Shown here piece by piece: positions 25,031 through 34,268 of a stretch of DNA of 64,000 nucleotides; position 1 is the stretch's first letter; each line of letters starts with the position of its first letter. The notes under the pieces are model-generated. The model searched no databases. It was given only the letters and a program-made list of their open reading frames with translations, and was not told the origin of the DNA. Both the position numbers and the translations under genes were made by a program. Source of the stretch: JBGSMF01 sp964651475 (lineage in GTDB: Bacteria > Chloroflexota > Anaerolineae > Fen-1058); contig CAZYXV010000012.1 in the NCBI GenBank assembly GCA_964651475.1, positions 60,209-124,208 on the forward strand, written 5' to 3'.

Positions 25031-26773
25031 TCAATTATACACAAAACTTTTGTACTTGTGCATCAGGTGGTGATATAGCTCGACGGGGCCGCGCGGCGGT
25101 GGTCCCGCCTGTGGATCGGCTGCCGGCACGATGATAAAAGGCTCGTTTTGCAGGCCGCCAATCCCGCCGTGCGTGCCGGCCTGGTCTTCAAAGGTGATGA
25201 CGTGGCCATTGGCTTCCCACGCCCCGAGTAAAATCAAATCGCCGCTGTGCGGAAAGTGTGCCAGGCGAATCAGGTCGCGCGCGAAACCGTCTGGGTCGGT
25301 CAATGTTGCCAGTGGATCCACGCCGCTGATGGATACCTGGCCGCCAAAATGCGCGCGCGTTCCGCCGCGCCCGATGATGGATATTTCACGCTTTCCCTGT
25401 TTATCGTCTTCGCGCCCAATCACCAGGCCAATGCCGGGGTGTTCGATGAGGCGATTGAGCAGGGCCGGGTAGAGAACGGCAATCTCGCTCAGGTTCAAGC
25501 GGCGAGGTGTCACGTTAAAATAAACGTGAGCCAGCCCGCCCGAAGAACGCACCACAATATCGCTCCGCCGTCCAACATCCATATCCAGAAATTCCGGGTC
25601 GGTCGGGGCGCGGCGTTCGAGCGCGCGCCGGGCGCGGCGCACGATGGCCGCGCTGTGGTTCGATAGGCGTGTTTCAAATACACCCAGCTCGTTGAGCAGG
25701 TATTGAGCATGTGCCGCTGGCTGCTTCTCCGCATCGGCGCGCTCGTCCAGGGCGAGCGCTTCGCCAATGCTGCTCAAGATAAATTGTCCCAATGTTTGGC
25801 CGAAACGCGCCTGGAAGGGAGTGGATGGGCTTGCGCCGTGATCTGACAGAATATACATGTCATAGGCATAGCGCCGGTATTGCTTGCGCATGCGGTTGAT
25901 GTGGTGAAAATAGGCGTCTATGTGCCGCAAAGTGCGCATGGTTTCTGGATGGTCCGGCCCATAGTGGTGCGCGCTGTCGTCGTAGCCGTAATAGGTTGTA
26001 TAGATGATGGGCACGCCGCGATAGATGTCCAGCATCACGCCAAAGGTTTGCATTTCGGCAAAGACGACGTCTATGACGATGCGCAGCAGCGGCGATGACC
26101 AACCCGTTGGAGGCAAAACTTGAGCGTGGAATAACGCCGACACACGGTGGGCCAGGTCGCGCGCGTATTCGTGGATGGAGCGGGCAAACACGCGCAGCAC
26201 GCGTCCGGGGCTGAACAAAAAGAGCAGCGCAAAGCCCAGCCCGCGCACGTTGTTGAAAAAGGTGCTGCCCAGCGCGCTGACCGTGAACACGGCCAGGCTG
26301 GCGTCGCCGTCGAACAAGTTGGTGTAACTCGATCCGCCGCGCAACAAGCCGCCTTCGCTGCGGCGCAGCCGTTTGCTCATTGCCAGCAGTTGGTCGGGGC
26401 GCTTGCACACGATGGAAACGCCGCGCTCCTTTTCGTACCATCGAAACCCCGGAATGTCATAGTTATCGCCGTACAAGATGCCGGCCTGCGTGGCGGGGGT
26501 AGTGCTGGGCAGCCCGCAATGCCAGCGAGTGAGGTAAAGGTGGTCGTCATCCAGGGCGCGATGTAGATGCGGCATATACCCTTGAGCCAGGGCTGTTTGA
26601 AGATGAGAGTAGCTCAGACCATCTATTTGAATAATGACCGTTCGAGGTGAATCGGGATGGTCGTCTAGCTCCGGGCGCCCCAGCTGATGAGCCAGGGCGC
26701 GGTATTTGCGAGAGTAATAGAACTGGGTGGCCGCACGAGTCAAATCAATGATCTTGCGAGCCAACCAACTCAT
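25031..26773 (-). CDS. Alkaline phosphatase-superfamily phosphodiesterase/phosphatase
   Basis: 580 aa. Metal and nucleophile motifs of the type I phosphodiesterase/nucleotide pyrophosphatase family: VIIQIDGLSYSHL (Asp51), LPSTTPATQAG (nucleophile Thr near 91-92), YYGYDDSAHHYGPDHPE (Asp/His ligands), YILSDHGASPS (Asp-His) and a C-terminal THGGIGG (His). A hydrophobic segment near residues 175-195 may anchor it in the membrane. Substrate unknown; nucleotides, phosphonates or lipid headgroups are all possible. The ATG overlaps the ROK-kinase stop by 4 bp (ATGA) and the PAP2 gene follows, so ROK kinase, phosphodiesterase and phosphatase form one coupled operon, suggesting envelope or phospho-sugar metabolism. 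Confidence 0.82.
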   Translation of the reverse strand: MSWLARKIIDLTRAATQFYYSRKYRALAHQLGRPELDDHPDSPRTVIIQIDGLSYSHLQTALAQGYMPHLHRALDDDHLYLTRWHCGLPSTTPATQAGILYGDNYDIPGFRWYEKERGVSIVCKRPDQLLAMSKRLRRSEGGLLRGGSSYTNLFDGDASLAVFTVSALGSTFFNNVRGLGFALLFLFSPGRVLRVFARSIHEYARDLAHRVSALFHAQVLPPTGWSSPLLRIVIDVVFAEMQTFGVMLDIYRGVPIIYTTYYGYDDSAHHYGPDHPETMRTLRHIDAYFHHINRMRKQYRRYAYDMYILSDHGASPSTPFQARFGQTLGQFILSSIGEALALDERADAEKQPAAHAQYLLNELGVFETRLSNHSAAIVRRARRALERRAPTDPEFLDMDVGRRSDIVVRSSGGLAHVYFNVTPRRLNLSEIAVLYPALLNRLIEHPGIGLVIGREDDKQGKREISIIGRGGTRAHFGGQVSISGVDPLATLTDPDGFARDLIRLAHFPHSGDLILLGAWEANGHVITFEDQAGTHGGIGGLQNEPFIIVPAADPQAGPPPRGPVELYHHLMHKYKSFVYN

Positions 26774-27723
26774 TGTGTCGGGGTGGCGTCCAACGCCAGG
26801 GCCAGCGCGCCCAATAGTCCCACGTCGCCGCCCAACACGGCCGGCACAATGGGCACGACGTATTCGGGGCGCATCACCCGCTCGGTCACCACGCGGCGGA
26901 TCGGTTCAAACAGCAGGGGGCCGGTTTGAGTGACGCCGCCTCCCAGGATGACGATGGAAGGATTAAAGGCGTGGAGCAAGTTGACGATGCCAACGCCGAT
27001 GGCGAAACCGGCGCGCGCCAACAACTCGCACGCCAGCTCGTCGCCCGCGGCGGCAGCCTGCCCTACAATCTCTGCCGTCACGTTGTCCAGGCGGCCATTG
27101 GCAAGTTGCGTAATCGCGCTTGGGCGCCCGGCGGCAAGCTGCGCCGCGGCTTGTTCGGCAATCGCCGGGCCGGCAGCCAGCTTTTCCAGGCAGCCGTAAT
27201 TTCCGCAATTGCAGCGCGGGCCGTCGAGCTGGATGCTGATGTGGCCCAGCTCGGCCGCCAGCCCGTGCGCGCCCAGCAGCAGCCGTCCGCCGATGATGAC
27301 GCCGCCGCCAATGCCGGTGCTGATGGTGAGATAGACCAGATCGTCGTGGCCGCGTCCGGCCCCAAAGTGCCACTCGGCCAGGGCGGCCAGGTTGGCGTCG
27401 TTGCCCAGGTGCGTTGGCACGCTAAATCGCTGCACCAGGATATCGCGCAGCGGCACGCGATCCCAGCCGGGCAAATTAGGGCCAGCCAGTACAATGCCTT
27501 GCCAGGGGTCGAGGGGGCCTGGCGCGGTGATGCCGATGGCAAGAATGCCTTCCGCCGGCCAGACGGCGGCGATGGCCTGTTGGATGCGTTGGATAACCGC
27601 TGCGGGGCCTTCGTGCGCCAGGGTTAACGTCTGAAAGCGCGCTTCGATGGTTCCATCGGGCTGGCAACGTGCGGCGCGAATCTGCGTTCCGCCCAGATCC
27701 ACGGCGATATAGTTGTTGGGCAT
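26770..27723 (-). CDS. ROK family sugar kinase (glucokinase-like)
   Basis: 317 aa. N-terminal phosphate-binding AVDLGGTQIRAA, catalytic Asp in LGNDANLAALAEWHFGAG, ROK signature around LTISTGIGGGVIIGGRLL, HGLAAELGHISI and the zinc motif CNCGNYGCLEKLA. It phosphorylates glucose or N-acetyl sugars with ATP. No N-terminal helix-turn-helix, so it is a kinase and not a NagC/Xyl repressor. AGGAGG lies 7 nt before the ATG, with a promoter at 27755-27783. It heads an operon with the phosphodiesterase and PAP2 genes. Confidence 0.92.
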   Translation of the reverse strand: MPNNYIAVDLGGTQIRAARCQPDGTIEARFQTLTLAHEGPAAVIQRIQQAIAAVWPAEGILAIGITAPGPLDPWQGIVLAGPNLPGWDRVPLRDILVQRFSVPTHLGNDANLAALAEWHFGAGRGHDDLVYLTISTGIGGGVIIGGRLLLGAHGLAAELGHISIQLDGPRCNCGNYGCLEKLAAGPAIAEQAAAQLAAGRPSAITQLANGRLDNVTAEIVGQAAAAGDELACELLARAGFAIGVGIVNLLHAFNPSIVILGGGVTQTGPLLFEPIRRVVTERVMRPEYVVPIVPAVLGGDVGLLGALALALDATPTQ

Positions 27724-27754
27724 GGGGTGACCTCCTGATCAACGTTCAGCGATA

Positions 27755-27783
27755 AGTATACCCCGCTTTGCGGAAAACGCCAA
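27755..27783 (-). promoter_or_regulatory. Promoter for the ROK kinase operon
   Basis: Minus strand: TTGGCG (27783-27778), 17-bp spacer, TATACT (27760-27755). About 30 bp before the ATG. Confidence 0.65.
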
Positions 27784-27844
27784 AGTCAATGGGCGCCCTG
27801 GCGCATCCCAATAGACACACGCGCACCTGGCGTCGTCTCACAAT

Positions 27845-27899
27845 GTAGGGACGAACCCTTGTGGTCGCCCTGGTGGGCAGGTGCAAGGCCTGCCCCTAC
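27845..27899. repeat. Dispersed GTAGGG...CCCTAC intergenic repeat
   Basis: Ends GTAGGG and CCCTAC are inverted. Inside are GACGAACCCTTGTGGTCGCCC and GGGCAGGTGCAAGGCCTGCCCC, two halves of a repeat type common between Chloroflexi genes. The ACCCTTG(C/T)GG(C/T)CGCCC part recurs at 44956-44984 and near 23986. Confidence 0.6.
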
Positions 27900-27931
27900 C
27901 CGAATAATTGACAAGATACCGTGTTGGTTTC

Positions 27932-27959
27932 TTGCGCTTCAGGCCAAAGAGCGTATACT
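27932..27959 (+). promoter_or_regulatory. Promoter for the degV-DUF692 operon
   Basis: TTGCGC (27932-27937), 16-bp spacer, TATACT (27954-27959), 37 bp before the degV ATG. Confidence 0.6.
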
Positions 27960-27996
27960 TGGCATGCTGACCTAATTCTACACAGGAGCGACCAAT

Positions 27997-28854
27997 ATGA
28001 TCATTAACTCGCCCAGCGTGCGGATTGTTACAGACACAACCGCGGTCCTTCCGCAGGAATACATCGCGGCGCATCCTATCGAGGTTGTGCCCCAGGTCAT
28101 TCTTTTTGGCGAAGAGAGTTATTTGGAGGATGCCGAAATCAGTTATGCCGAATTCATCCGCCGGCTAAAAGCGTCCGCGCAATTGCCCAAGACGGCCGCC
28201 CCGCCGCCGGGCCTGATGATTGAAGCGTACCGGCGGCAGTTGGCGCAGGCCCGGACGATTATTTCCATTCATCCTTCAGTAGAGGTGAGCGGCACAGTTC
28301 GTTCGGCGCAGATAGCCAAAGAAGAAGCGTTCCCCAATGCCGATATCCGCATCCTGGATACGCGCGCTATTGCGGGCAACCTGGCGACGCTGGTGATGCT
28401 GGCGGTGGCGTGGGCCGAAAGCGGCGTGAGCGCCGACGAGATTATGGCGCGGCTGCGGGCCACGATCCCGCGCGGGCGAACCTACTTTCTGGTGGCCACG
28501 CTGGAATACTTGCAAAAAGGCGGGCGCATCGGCGGCGCGGCGGCGCTGGTTGGCAGCGCGCTGCAAATCAAGCCCATCCTCGAGATTCGGGATGGGCGCG
28601 TCGAGGCGCTGGAAAAAGTGCGGACGCACAAGCACGCCTTTGAGCGTGTCAAGGAGTTGGTGGCCGAACAATGCCCTCGCGCGCCCGAGTCGCACTTGTG
28701 TGTTATGCAGGCTGATGCCCTCGAGATGGCGCAGCGCTTGGCCGGCGAGCTGGGGGCGGCGTTGAGGTTGGGCCACATTCCTATATATAACCTGGGCGCG
28801 TCTATCACCACGCACGGCGGGCCGGGGACGCTGGCGGTGGGATTTTTTGCCTGA
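27997..28854 (+). CDS. degV: DegV family fatty acid-binding protein
   Basis: 285 aa. RIVTDTTAVLPQEY at the N-terminus, then SQLPKTAAPPPGLMIEAY-type and SIHPSVEVSGTVRSAQIA motifs, EYLQKGGRIGGAAALVGSALQIKPIL, and a C-terminal ASITTHGGPGTLAVGF: all hallmarks of DegV. These proteins bind a fatty acid between two domains; in Firmicutes, FakB homologues present it to the FakA kinase. No FakA gene is in the window. AGGAG lies 8 nt before the ATG. The DUF692 gene starts 12 bp downstream and is probably cotranscribed. Confidence 0.93.
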   Translation: MIINSPSVRIVTDTTAVLPQEYIAAHPIEVVPQVILFGEESYLEDAEISYAEFIRRLKASAQLPKTAAPPPGLMIEAYRRQLAQARTIISIHPSVEVSGTVRSAQIAKEEAFPNADIRILDTRAIAGNLATLVMLAVAWAESGVSADEIMARLRATIPRGRTYFLVATLEYLQKGGRIGGAAALVGSALQIKPILEIRDGRVEALEKVRTHKHAFERVKELVAEQCPRAPESHLCVMQADALEMAQRLAGELGAALRLGHIPIYNLGASITTHGGPGTLAVGFFA

Positions 28855-28866
28855 AAGGTTAGCGCC

Positions 28867-29697
28867 ATGGAAATCAACTTTGCGCTGAATTATTCGCAGC
28901 AGGCGGCCGCTTTGCTGAGCAAAGGCGTGATCCAGGTAGATTTGTTCAAGTGCCCCGAATGGCCCGACGCGGTGGCCGCCGCCAGCGCGCATTGCCCCGT
29001 TTACGTTCATTGGGGGCTTCGGGCCGGTTCGGGCGGTATGGACCAGGTGGATTGGGGAAGCGTCGAGGCGTTTTTGGCGCAGACGTGCACCCGTTACGTC
29101 AATCTTCACCTGTACCCGCGCATTGCCGATTTTACCGACGCGCCGTTCGACCCGGCTAATCCCCCACACATTGACGAAACCCGCGTGCTCGAGCGCATGT
29201 TGGGCGATGTGGCGGGCGTCGTCGAGCGCTTTGGGCCGGAGCGCGTCATTGTGGAAAACGTGCCTTATCCCGACCCAATCAGTGTGATTTCACCTTGCGG
29301 CGTTTACACGCAGGTCATTGGCCAGATCGTTTCTGAAACAGGCTGCGGATTTTTGTTGGATTTGTCTCACGCTCGCCTGGCGGCCCGCGGCCTGGGGATG
29401 GACGAGCGCGAATACATCGCCCGCCTGCCAGTGGACCGGCTGCGCGAATTACACGTGACGGGTCTGCAGTACGAGGGCGAGAAATTGTACGACCACATGC
29501 CCATGGCGGATGGTGATTGGCCGGCGTTCGAGTGGGCGCTGGCCAACGTACGCGCCGGGCAGTGGGCCAGGCCGTGGATGGTAACGTTCGAGTACGGCGG
29601 CATTGGCGCGTGGTTTGCCGAGCACACCGACGCGGCCGTTTTGGCGGCGCAGACGCCCCGGCTGTACCAGCTTGTCAAGCAAGCTTTTACCGCCTGA
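28867..29697 (+). CDS. DUF692 / MNIO-family protein
   Basis: 276 aa TIM-barrel-like protein. Candidate metal ligands in the order expected for DUF692 (multinuclear non-heme iron oxidase family, MbnB/TglH): His in VNLHLYP, Glu in VIVENVPYPDP, Asp/His in FLLDLSHARLAARG, His in RELHVTG, His/Asp in YDHMPMADGDW and Glu in VTFEYGG. Characterised members oxidise cysteine residues in peptide natural products with a small partner protein. Here no precursor peptide or DUF2063 partner is seen nearby. It lies 12 bp after degV. The 3' end overlaps the mutL 3' end by 11 bp (convergent). Confidence 0.82.
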   Translation: MEINFALNYSQQAAALLSKGVIQVDLFKCPEWPDAVAAASAHCPVYVHWGLRAGSGGMDQVDWGSVEAFLAQTCTRYVNLHLYPRIADFTDAPFDPANPPHIDETRVLERMLGDVAGVVERFGPERVIVENVPYPDPISVISPCGVYTQVIGQIVSETGCGFLLDLSHARLAARGLGMDEREYIARLPVDRLRELHVTGLQYEGEKLYDHMPMADGDWPAFEWALANVRAGQWARPWMVTFEYGGIGAWFAEHTDAAVLAAQTPRLYQLVKQAFTA

Positions 29698-31366
29698 GAA
29701 ACCTTCGTTCCAATTCTTCCAGTTTCACTATGACAAAGACCGGGCGGCCGTGCGGGCAGGCGGCGGGGGAATAAGCCCGCCGCAGTTCGTCCAGGAGCGC
29801 CTGTTGTTGGGCCGGCTCCAAAACGTCGCCGGCTTTGACCGCGCTGAGGCAGGCGGCTTTGGCGGCGAGTTTATCGCGCAGCGCGTCGCCCTCAAGCGCG
29901 CGGTGCCGCGTGTGTTCCTGGACGAGTGCGGTGATGAGTTCAGGCGGGTCGAGTTGGATGAACGCGGGCAGGGCGTTCAGCCGTATAGTGTTTTCTCCAA
30001 ACGGTTCGAGATCAATCCCCACAGCGCCATAGTCTTCCAGGTGTTGGTTCAATAATCGCGCCTCGTCTGGCATCAAGGTCAGGGGCGCTGTTCTGAGCGG
30101 CGTCCGGCTGAACATCCCGGCGATCAATCGTTCGTAAAAGATTTGCTCTTGCGCGGCGTGTTGGTCCACAATCACCAGCCCATCGGCGCTCTGCGCCAGG
30201 ATAAAGGTGTTGTGAATTTGTCCCACGGCGCGCCAGTCGCCGGCGCTGGGGACAGCGCCGCTGTCCCCAGCGCCGCCGTAACCGGCGGGCGATTCGCGCA
30301 GCGCCGGGTCGCCGCCTGCCTCCGAAATGGGCGTATCCGCAAAAGGCCAGGCTGTGAATCCTGCTGAAACGGTGCAGGGAAATTCCCGCAGCGCTTGCGT
30401 GACGGCTTGTGTGACCGCGCCATAGATAGCGCGCTCCTGGTAAAAGCGCACCTCAGCTTTGCGCGGATGCACGTTCACGTCCACCAGGGTGGGATCGAGT
30501 TCAATCCACATCGCGGCCAGCGGGTAGCGATTGGGCGGGAAGCGGCCGGCGTAGGGGCGTTCCAGCATCACGGCCAAAAGCCCTGAACGGATTGGGCGAT
30601 TGTTGACGAAAAACGCCTGCCAGTCGCGGCTGGCGCGCGCTAACCCAGGCCGCGAAACAAAGCCGCGCACGCGCAAATCCACGCTAGAATAATCTACCGC
30701 AATCATTTCCGCTGCGGCCTCGCGGCCCCACGCCATCCCAACTCGTTCCAGCGGAGTTGCGGCGGGCCAGGCAAAACGCTCCCGGCCATCTACCACAAAA
30801 CGGAACGCAACGTGCGGATAGGCCAGCGCGTACAGCAAGACCGTCTTTTGAATCAGCTCGGTTTCGCGCAGCGGCGCTTTGAGGAATTTCCGCCGGGCGG
30901 GCGCGTTGTGGAACAGGTTGCGCGCTGCCACCTGCGTGCCAATTGGCGCGCCAGCGACTTGGGTTTCGATCTTTCCCTCTATTACGCGGGCGCGCACACC
31001 TTCAATCTGATCGCGCGTCCGCGTTAAAATCTCTAGCTGCGTCACGCTGGCAATCGCCGCCAGCGCTTCGCCCCGAAAACCGAGCGTCTTGATGGCGCCC
31101 AGGTCTTGCAGCGTGCTTACTTTGCTGGTGGCAAAGCGTTCGACGGCGAGCGCGGCGTCTGGCGGCGACATGCCGCTCCCATCGTCGCTCACACAGATGA
31201 GAGCCACGCCGCCCTCGCGAATCTCGACGGAAATGGCGCGCGCCCCGGCGTCAATGGCGTTTTCGATCAACTCTTTTACCACCGACGCGGGGCGCTCGAC
31301 CACCTCGCCCGCCGCGATGTGGCTTGCGACGGATTTGTCCAGGATGCGGATGTGCTGCTCGCTCAT
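29687..31366 (-). CDS. mutL: DNA mismatch repair protein MutL
   Basis: 559 aa. GHKL ATPase: KELIENAIDAG (Glu32, Asn36, Asp39), DDGSGM, ATSKV and TLGFRGEAL. The C-terminal endonuclease motif DQHAAQEQIFYE fits DQHA-x2-E-x4-E, and ACPHGRP is present, so this MutL should nick DNA, as expected in bacteria lacking MutH. The interdomain linker at residues 365-375 is encoded by a near-perfect palindrome (30242-30274). The ATG overlaps the mutS stop by 4 bp (ATGA), so the two are translated as a coupled pair. It converges on the DUF692 gene with an 11-bp overlap. Confidence 0.96.
   Translation of the reverse strand: MSEQHIRILDKSVASHIAAGEVVERPASVVKELIENAIDAGARAISVEIREGGVALICVSDDGSGMSPPDAALAVERFATSKVSTLQDLGAIKTLGFRGEALAAIASVTQLEILTRTRDQIEGVRARVIEGKIETQVAGAPIGTQVAARNLFHNAPARRKFLKAPLRETELIQKTVLLYALAYPHVAFRFVVDGRERFAWPAATPLERVGMAWGREAAAEMIAVDYSSVDLRVRGFVSRPGLARASRDWQAFFVNNRPIRSGLLAVMLERPYAGRFPPNRYPLAAMWIELDPTLVDVNVHPRKAEVRFYQERAIYGAVTQAVTQALREFPCTVSAGFTAWPFADTPISEAGGDPALRESPAGYGGAGDSGAVPSAGDWRAVGQIHNTFILAQSADGLVIVDQHAAQEQIFYERLIAGMFSRTPLRTAPLTLMPDEARLLNQHLEDYGAVGIDLEPFGENTIRLNALPAFIQLDPPELITALVQEHTRHRALEGDALRDKLAAKAACLSAVKAGDVLEPAQQQALLDELRRAYSPAACPHGRPVFVIVKLEELERRFLRR
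30242..30274. repeat. 33-bp palindrome inside the mutL linker
   Basis: Perfect 15-bp arms (30242-30256 and 30260-30274) around GCC, falling in frame in the unstructured linker of MutL. It encodes Gly/Ala/Ser-rich residues. Confidence 0.75.
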
Positions 31367-34050
31367 GGATTACCAGACCACGTAATGACCCGGCTCTTGG
31401 ATTGAATGTCGTTCAGCAAGTTGAGCGCCTGGAGCGGCGTCATGTTGGCAATGTCTATAGCCATCAGTTGATGGAACAGGTCTCGCCACGTTTCGACGCG
31501 CGCGTCATAGAGCGCGCGTTCTTCTTTCATCAGCGCTCGTTCGCCGGACGGTATCATGGCCGCCGCGTCGCTTTGCTTTTCTTCTCTTTCCCGGTTGGCT
31601 TCCAGCCCTTGCAATACTTGCTCCGCCCGCCCAATCAGCCGGTCCGGCAAGCCTGCCAGCCGCGCCACGTGGATGCCAAAACTTTTTTCAGAGCTGCCCG
31701 GAATCACCTGCCGCAAAAAGGCAATCTCGTTCCCGCGCTCTCGCACGGCCATTGTGTAATTCTTGACGGCTTGCAGCGTGTTTTCCAGGCGCGTCAATTC
31801 GTCGTAATGCGTGGCGAACAGCGTCTTGGCGCCGACGACATTGCAAATCTCTTCCGCAATCGCCCACGCCAGCGAGATGCCATCGTAGGTTGACGTGCCC
31901 CGCCCCGCTTCGTCGAGCACGATCAGGCTGCGCGGCGTGGCGTGCCGCAAGATGTAGCTGACCTCGCCCATCTCTACCAGAAACGTCGAGCGGCCCTGCG
32001 ACACGTCGTCGCTCGCGCCAGCGCGCGTGAAAATCCGGTCGGTCAGGCCAATGCGGGCAAACGCCGCCGGGACGAAACTGCCCATCTGCGCCATCAGTGT
32101 GATGAGCGCGACCTGGCGGATGAATACGCTCTTGCCCGACATGTTGGGGCCGGTGAGGATGATGACGCGCTGCGCGTCCTGGTTGAGCCGCGCGTCGTTC
32201 GGAACAAAGCGTTCGCCTTCGCGCAGAAAGCGTTCGACGACGGGGTGCCGCCCTTCGCGGATTTCGATTACGTCGCCGTCGTCTACGATGGGCATGGTGT
32301 AGTTGTAGCGCGCGGCGGCTTGGGCCAATGCTCCCAACGCGTCTATCTGTGCCAGAATCCGCGCCGCCGTTTGCAATAACGTCGAGTGTTCGGCCAGCGC
32401 GCCGCGCACCTGAACAAAAAGTTCGTATTCCAAATCTTTGATGCGGTCCTGAGTGGCGAGGATGCGCGCTTCTTGCGCTTCCAGCTCGGGGGTCACGTAG
32501 CGTTCGGCGTGCGTGATGGTGGCGCGGCGTTCGTAATCTGGCGGCACCCGGTGCGCGGCGCTGCGCGGCACCTCGATGAAAAAGCCAAACACCTCGTTGT
32601 AGCACACGCGCAGCTTGTTGATCCCGGTGCGTTCGCGTTCCTTTTCTTCCAACTCGTTCAGCCAGTGCTTGTCGCGCGCGGCGGCGCTGCGCAACTCGTC
32701 GAGAGATGCATCATAGCCCGGCTTGATGATGCCGCCTTCGCGGATAAAAATTGGCGGCTCGTCTACGATGGCGCGCTCGATCAACCCCGCCAGGCGCGAG
32801 GCGCCCGGCTCATCCAGGCTCTGTTCCAATTCGCGCAGATGGGTGGAGGAGGTTTGGGCAAGTTGGGTTTTGATGTGCGGCAGGCGCATCAACGCGCGTT
32901 TGAGCGCGATGAGGTCGCGCGCATTGGCGTTCCCGAATCCGATGCGTCCCACCAGGCGCTCGACATCGTACAAACCGTCGAGCAGTTGGCGCAGGTCTCC
33001 CCTCACAAAGGCGTTGTGGACCAGTTCGTCCACGGCGCCAAGCCGCGCTTGGATCTGGGCCATGTCCAGGAGCGGTTGGTGAATCCAGCGTTTGAGCAGC
33101 CGCGCGCCCATCGCCGTCACGGTGTGATCCAGCACGCCAAACAGGTGGCGCGGCGAGCGTTCGTCCGAATAAAGCGGCGCGGTCAATTCCAGGTTGCGGC
33201 GCGTCGCGGCGTCCAGCGTCATATAGTCGGAAAGCGAAAAAGTCCAAAGCTGGCTCACGTGCAGCAGCGGCGAAATGCTCTGGTTGCTTTTGAGGTAATA
33301 CAACGCCGCGCCCGCCGCCGCTGTGGCCAGGGGCAGGCGCTCGCACCCGCAAGCATCCAGCGTTGCCGCGTGAAAATGCTCCAGCAGCGCGCGCCGCGCC
33401 GTCTCAACGTCGCCGGCGCTATCCTCGATGGGCGATAGCCTGGCGGGGCGGATGGCTTGCAGGCGCGCGGCAAACGCCTCGTCGTTCAAAAGCGCCCGCG
33501 GCAGCACGTACTCGCTCACCGGTGCGCGCTCCAGTTCGTCCAGCAGCCCGGCTTCCGCGCCGTCGCCCTCGATTTGCGTTGTGGCAAACTCGCCCGTCGA
33601 AAGCTCTATTAGCGCGAGGCCATAACTTGCTTTGGAGGGGGAGGGGGCGGCGCGGACAATCGCCGCTAAATAGTTTTCGCTCTTGGCGTGCAGCAGCGCG
33701 TCTTCTACGACGGTGCCCGGCGTGATGATGCGAACCACGTCACGCTTGACCAGGCGTTTGACTTTTTTGGCGTCTTCGAGCTGCTCGACGAGCGCTACCT
33801 TGTAGCCCTTGTCAATCAACTTGCCGATGTATGCTTGCACCTGGTGGTGCGGGACGCCCGCCATGGGCAGGCGCACATCTTTGGAAAAGGCGCGCGCCGT
33901 CAAAGCCAGATCAAGCTCGCGCGCCGCGGTTTTGGCGTCGTCCTCGAACGTCTCGTAAAAGTCGCCCAAGCGGAACAGGACAATCGCGTCTGGGAAACGC
34001 GCCTTGATTTGCCGGTACTGCGCGAGCATGGGAGTGGTGCTTTTTGCCAT
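31363..34050 (-). CDS. mutS: DNA mismatch repair protein MutS
   Basis: 895 aa, full MutS1. Mismatch-reading Phe-x-Glu motif F31-Y32-E33 in RLGDFYETF, connector and lever domains, ABC ATPase with Walker A GPNMSGKS (634-641), signature STFLVEM, Walker B LIVLDEAGRGTSTYDG and the His-switch ATHYDEL. A short C-terminal helix region follows. It recognises mismatches and recruits MutL. The start MAKSTTPMLAQYRQIK is the usual MutS beginning; no strong ribosome site precedes it. First gene of the mutS-mutL operon. Confidence 0.97.
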   Translation of the reverse strand: MAKSTTPMLAQYRQIKARFPDAIVLFRLGDFYETFEDDAKTAARELDLALTARAFSKDVRLPMAGVPHHQVQAYIGKLIDKGYKVALVEQLEDAKKVKRLVKRDVVRIITPGTVVEDALLHAKSENYLAAIVRAAPSPSKASYGLALIELSTGEFATTQIEGDGAEAGLLDELERAPVSEYVLPRALLNDEAFAARLQAIRPARLSPIEDSAGDVETARRALLEHFHAATLDACGCERLPLATAAAGAALYYLKSNQSISPLLHVSQLWTFSLSDYMTLDAATRRNLELTAPLYSDERSPRHLFGVLDHTVTAMGARLLKRWIHQPLLDMAQIQARLGAVDELVHNAFVRGDLRQLLDGLYDVERLVGRIGFGNANARDLIALKRALMRLPHIKTQLAQTSSTHLRELEQSLDEPGASRLAGLIERAIVDEPPIFIREGGIIKPGYDASLDELRSAAARDKHWLNELEEKERERTGINKLRVCYNEVFGFFIEVPRSAAHRVPPDYERRATITHAERYVTPELEAQEARILATQDRIKDLEYELFVQVRGALAEHSTLLQTAARILAQIDALGALAQAAARYNYTMPIVDDGDVIEIREGRHPVVERFLREGERFVPNDARLNQDAQRVIILTGPNMSGKSVFIRQVALITLMAQMGSFVPAAFARIGLTDRIFTRAGASDDVSQGRSTFLVEMGEVSYILRHATPRSLIVLDEAGRGTSTYDGISLAWAIAEEICNVVGAKTLFATHYDELTRLENTLQAVKNYTMAVRERGNEIAFLRQVIPGSSEKSFGIHVARLAGLPDRLIGRAEQVLQGLEANREREEKQSDAAAMIPSGERALMKEERALYDARVETWRDLFHQLMAIDIANMTPLQALNLLNDIQSKSRVITWSGNP

Positions 34051-34145
34051 GGGTCCAGTCTATTTGCTGCATTGATTTCACTATTATTCTACCACAACTC
34101 AATCATTTTATCCGTTTGCATAGATAAATTAGAACGAATTTTCTA

Positions 34146-34174
34146 TTGACTTTTTTACCTTGGGGCGTTATCAT
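34146..34174 (+). promoter_or_regulatory. Promoter for the FtsK-ATPase operon
   Basis: TTGACT (34146-34151), 17-bp spacer, TATCAT (34169-34174). About 95 bp before the first ATG of the three-gene operon. Confidence 0.7.
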
Positions 34175-34268
34175 ATTTTATTAACTATAGGAACCACGCT
34201 TTGATTATTGAGGACGGGGGGAGGATGCCATAACGCGCCGAGAGGGGCGCTTGAAGCAGAGGTGAGTG

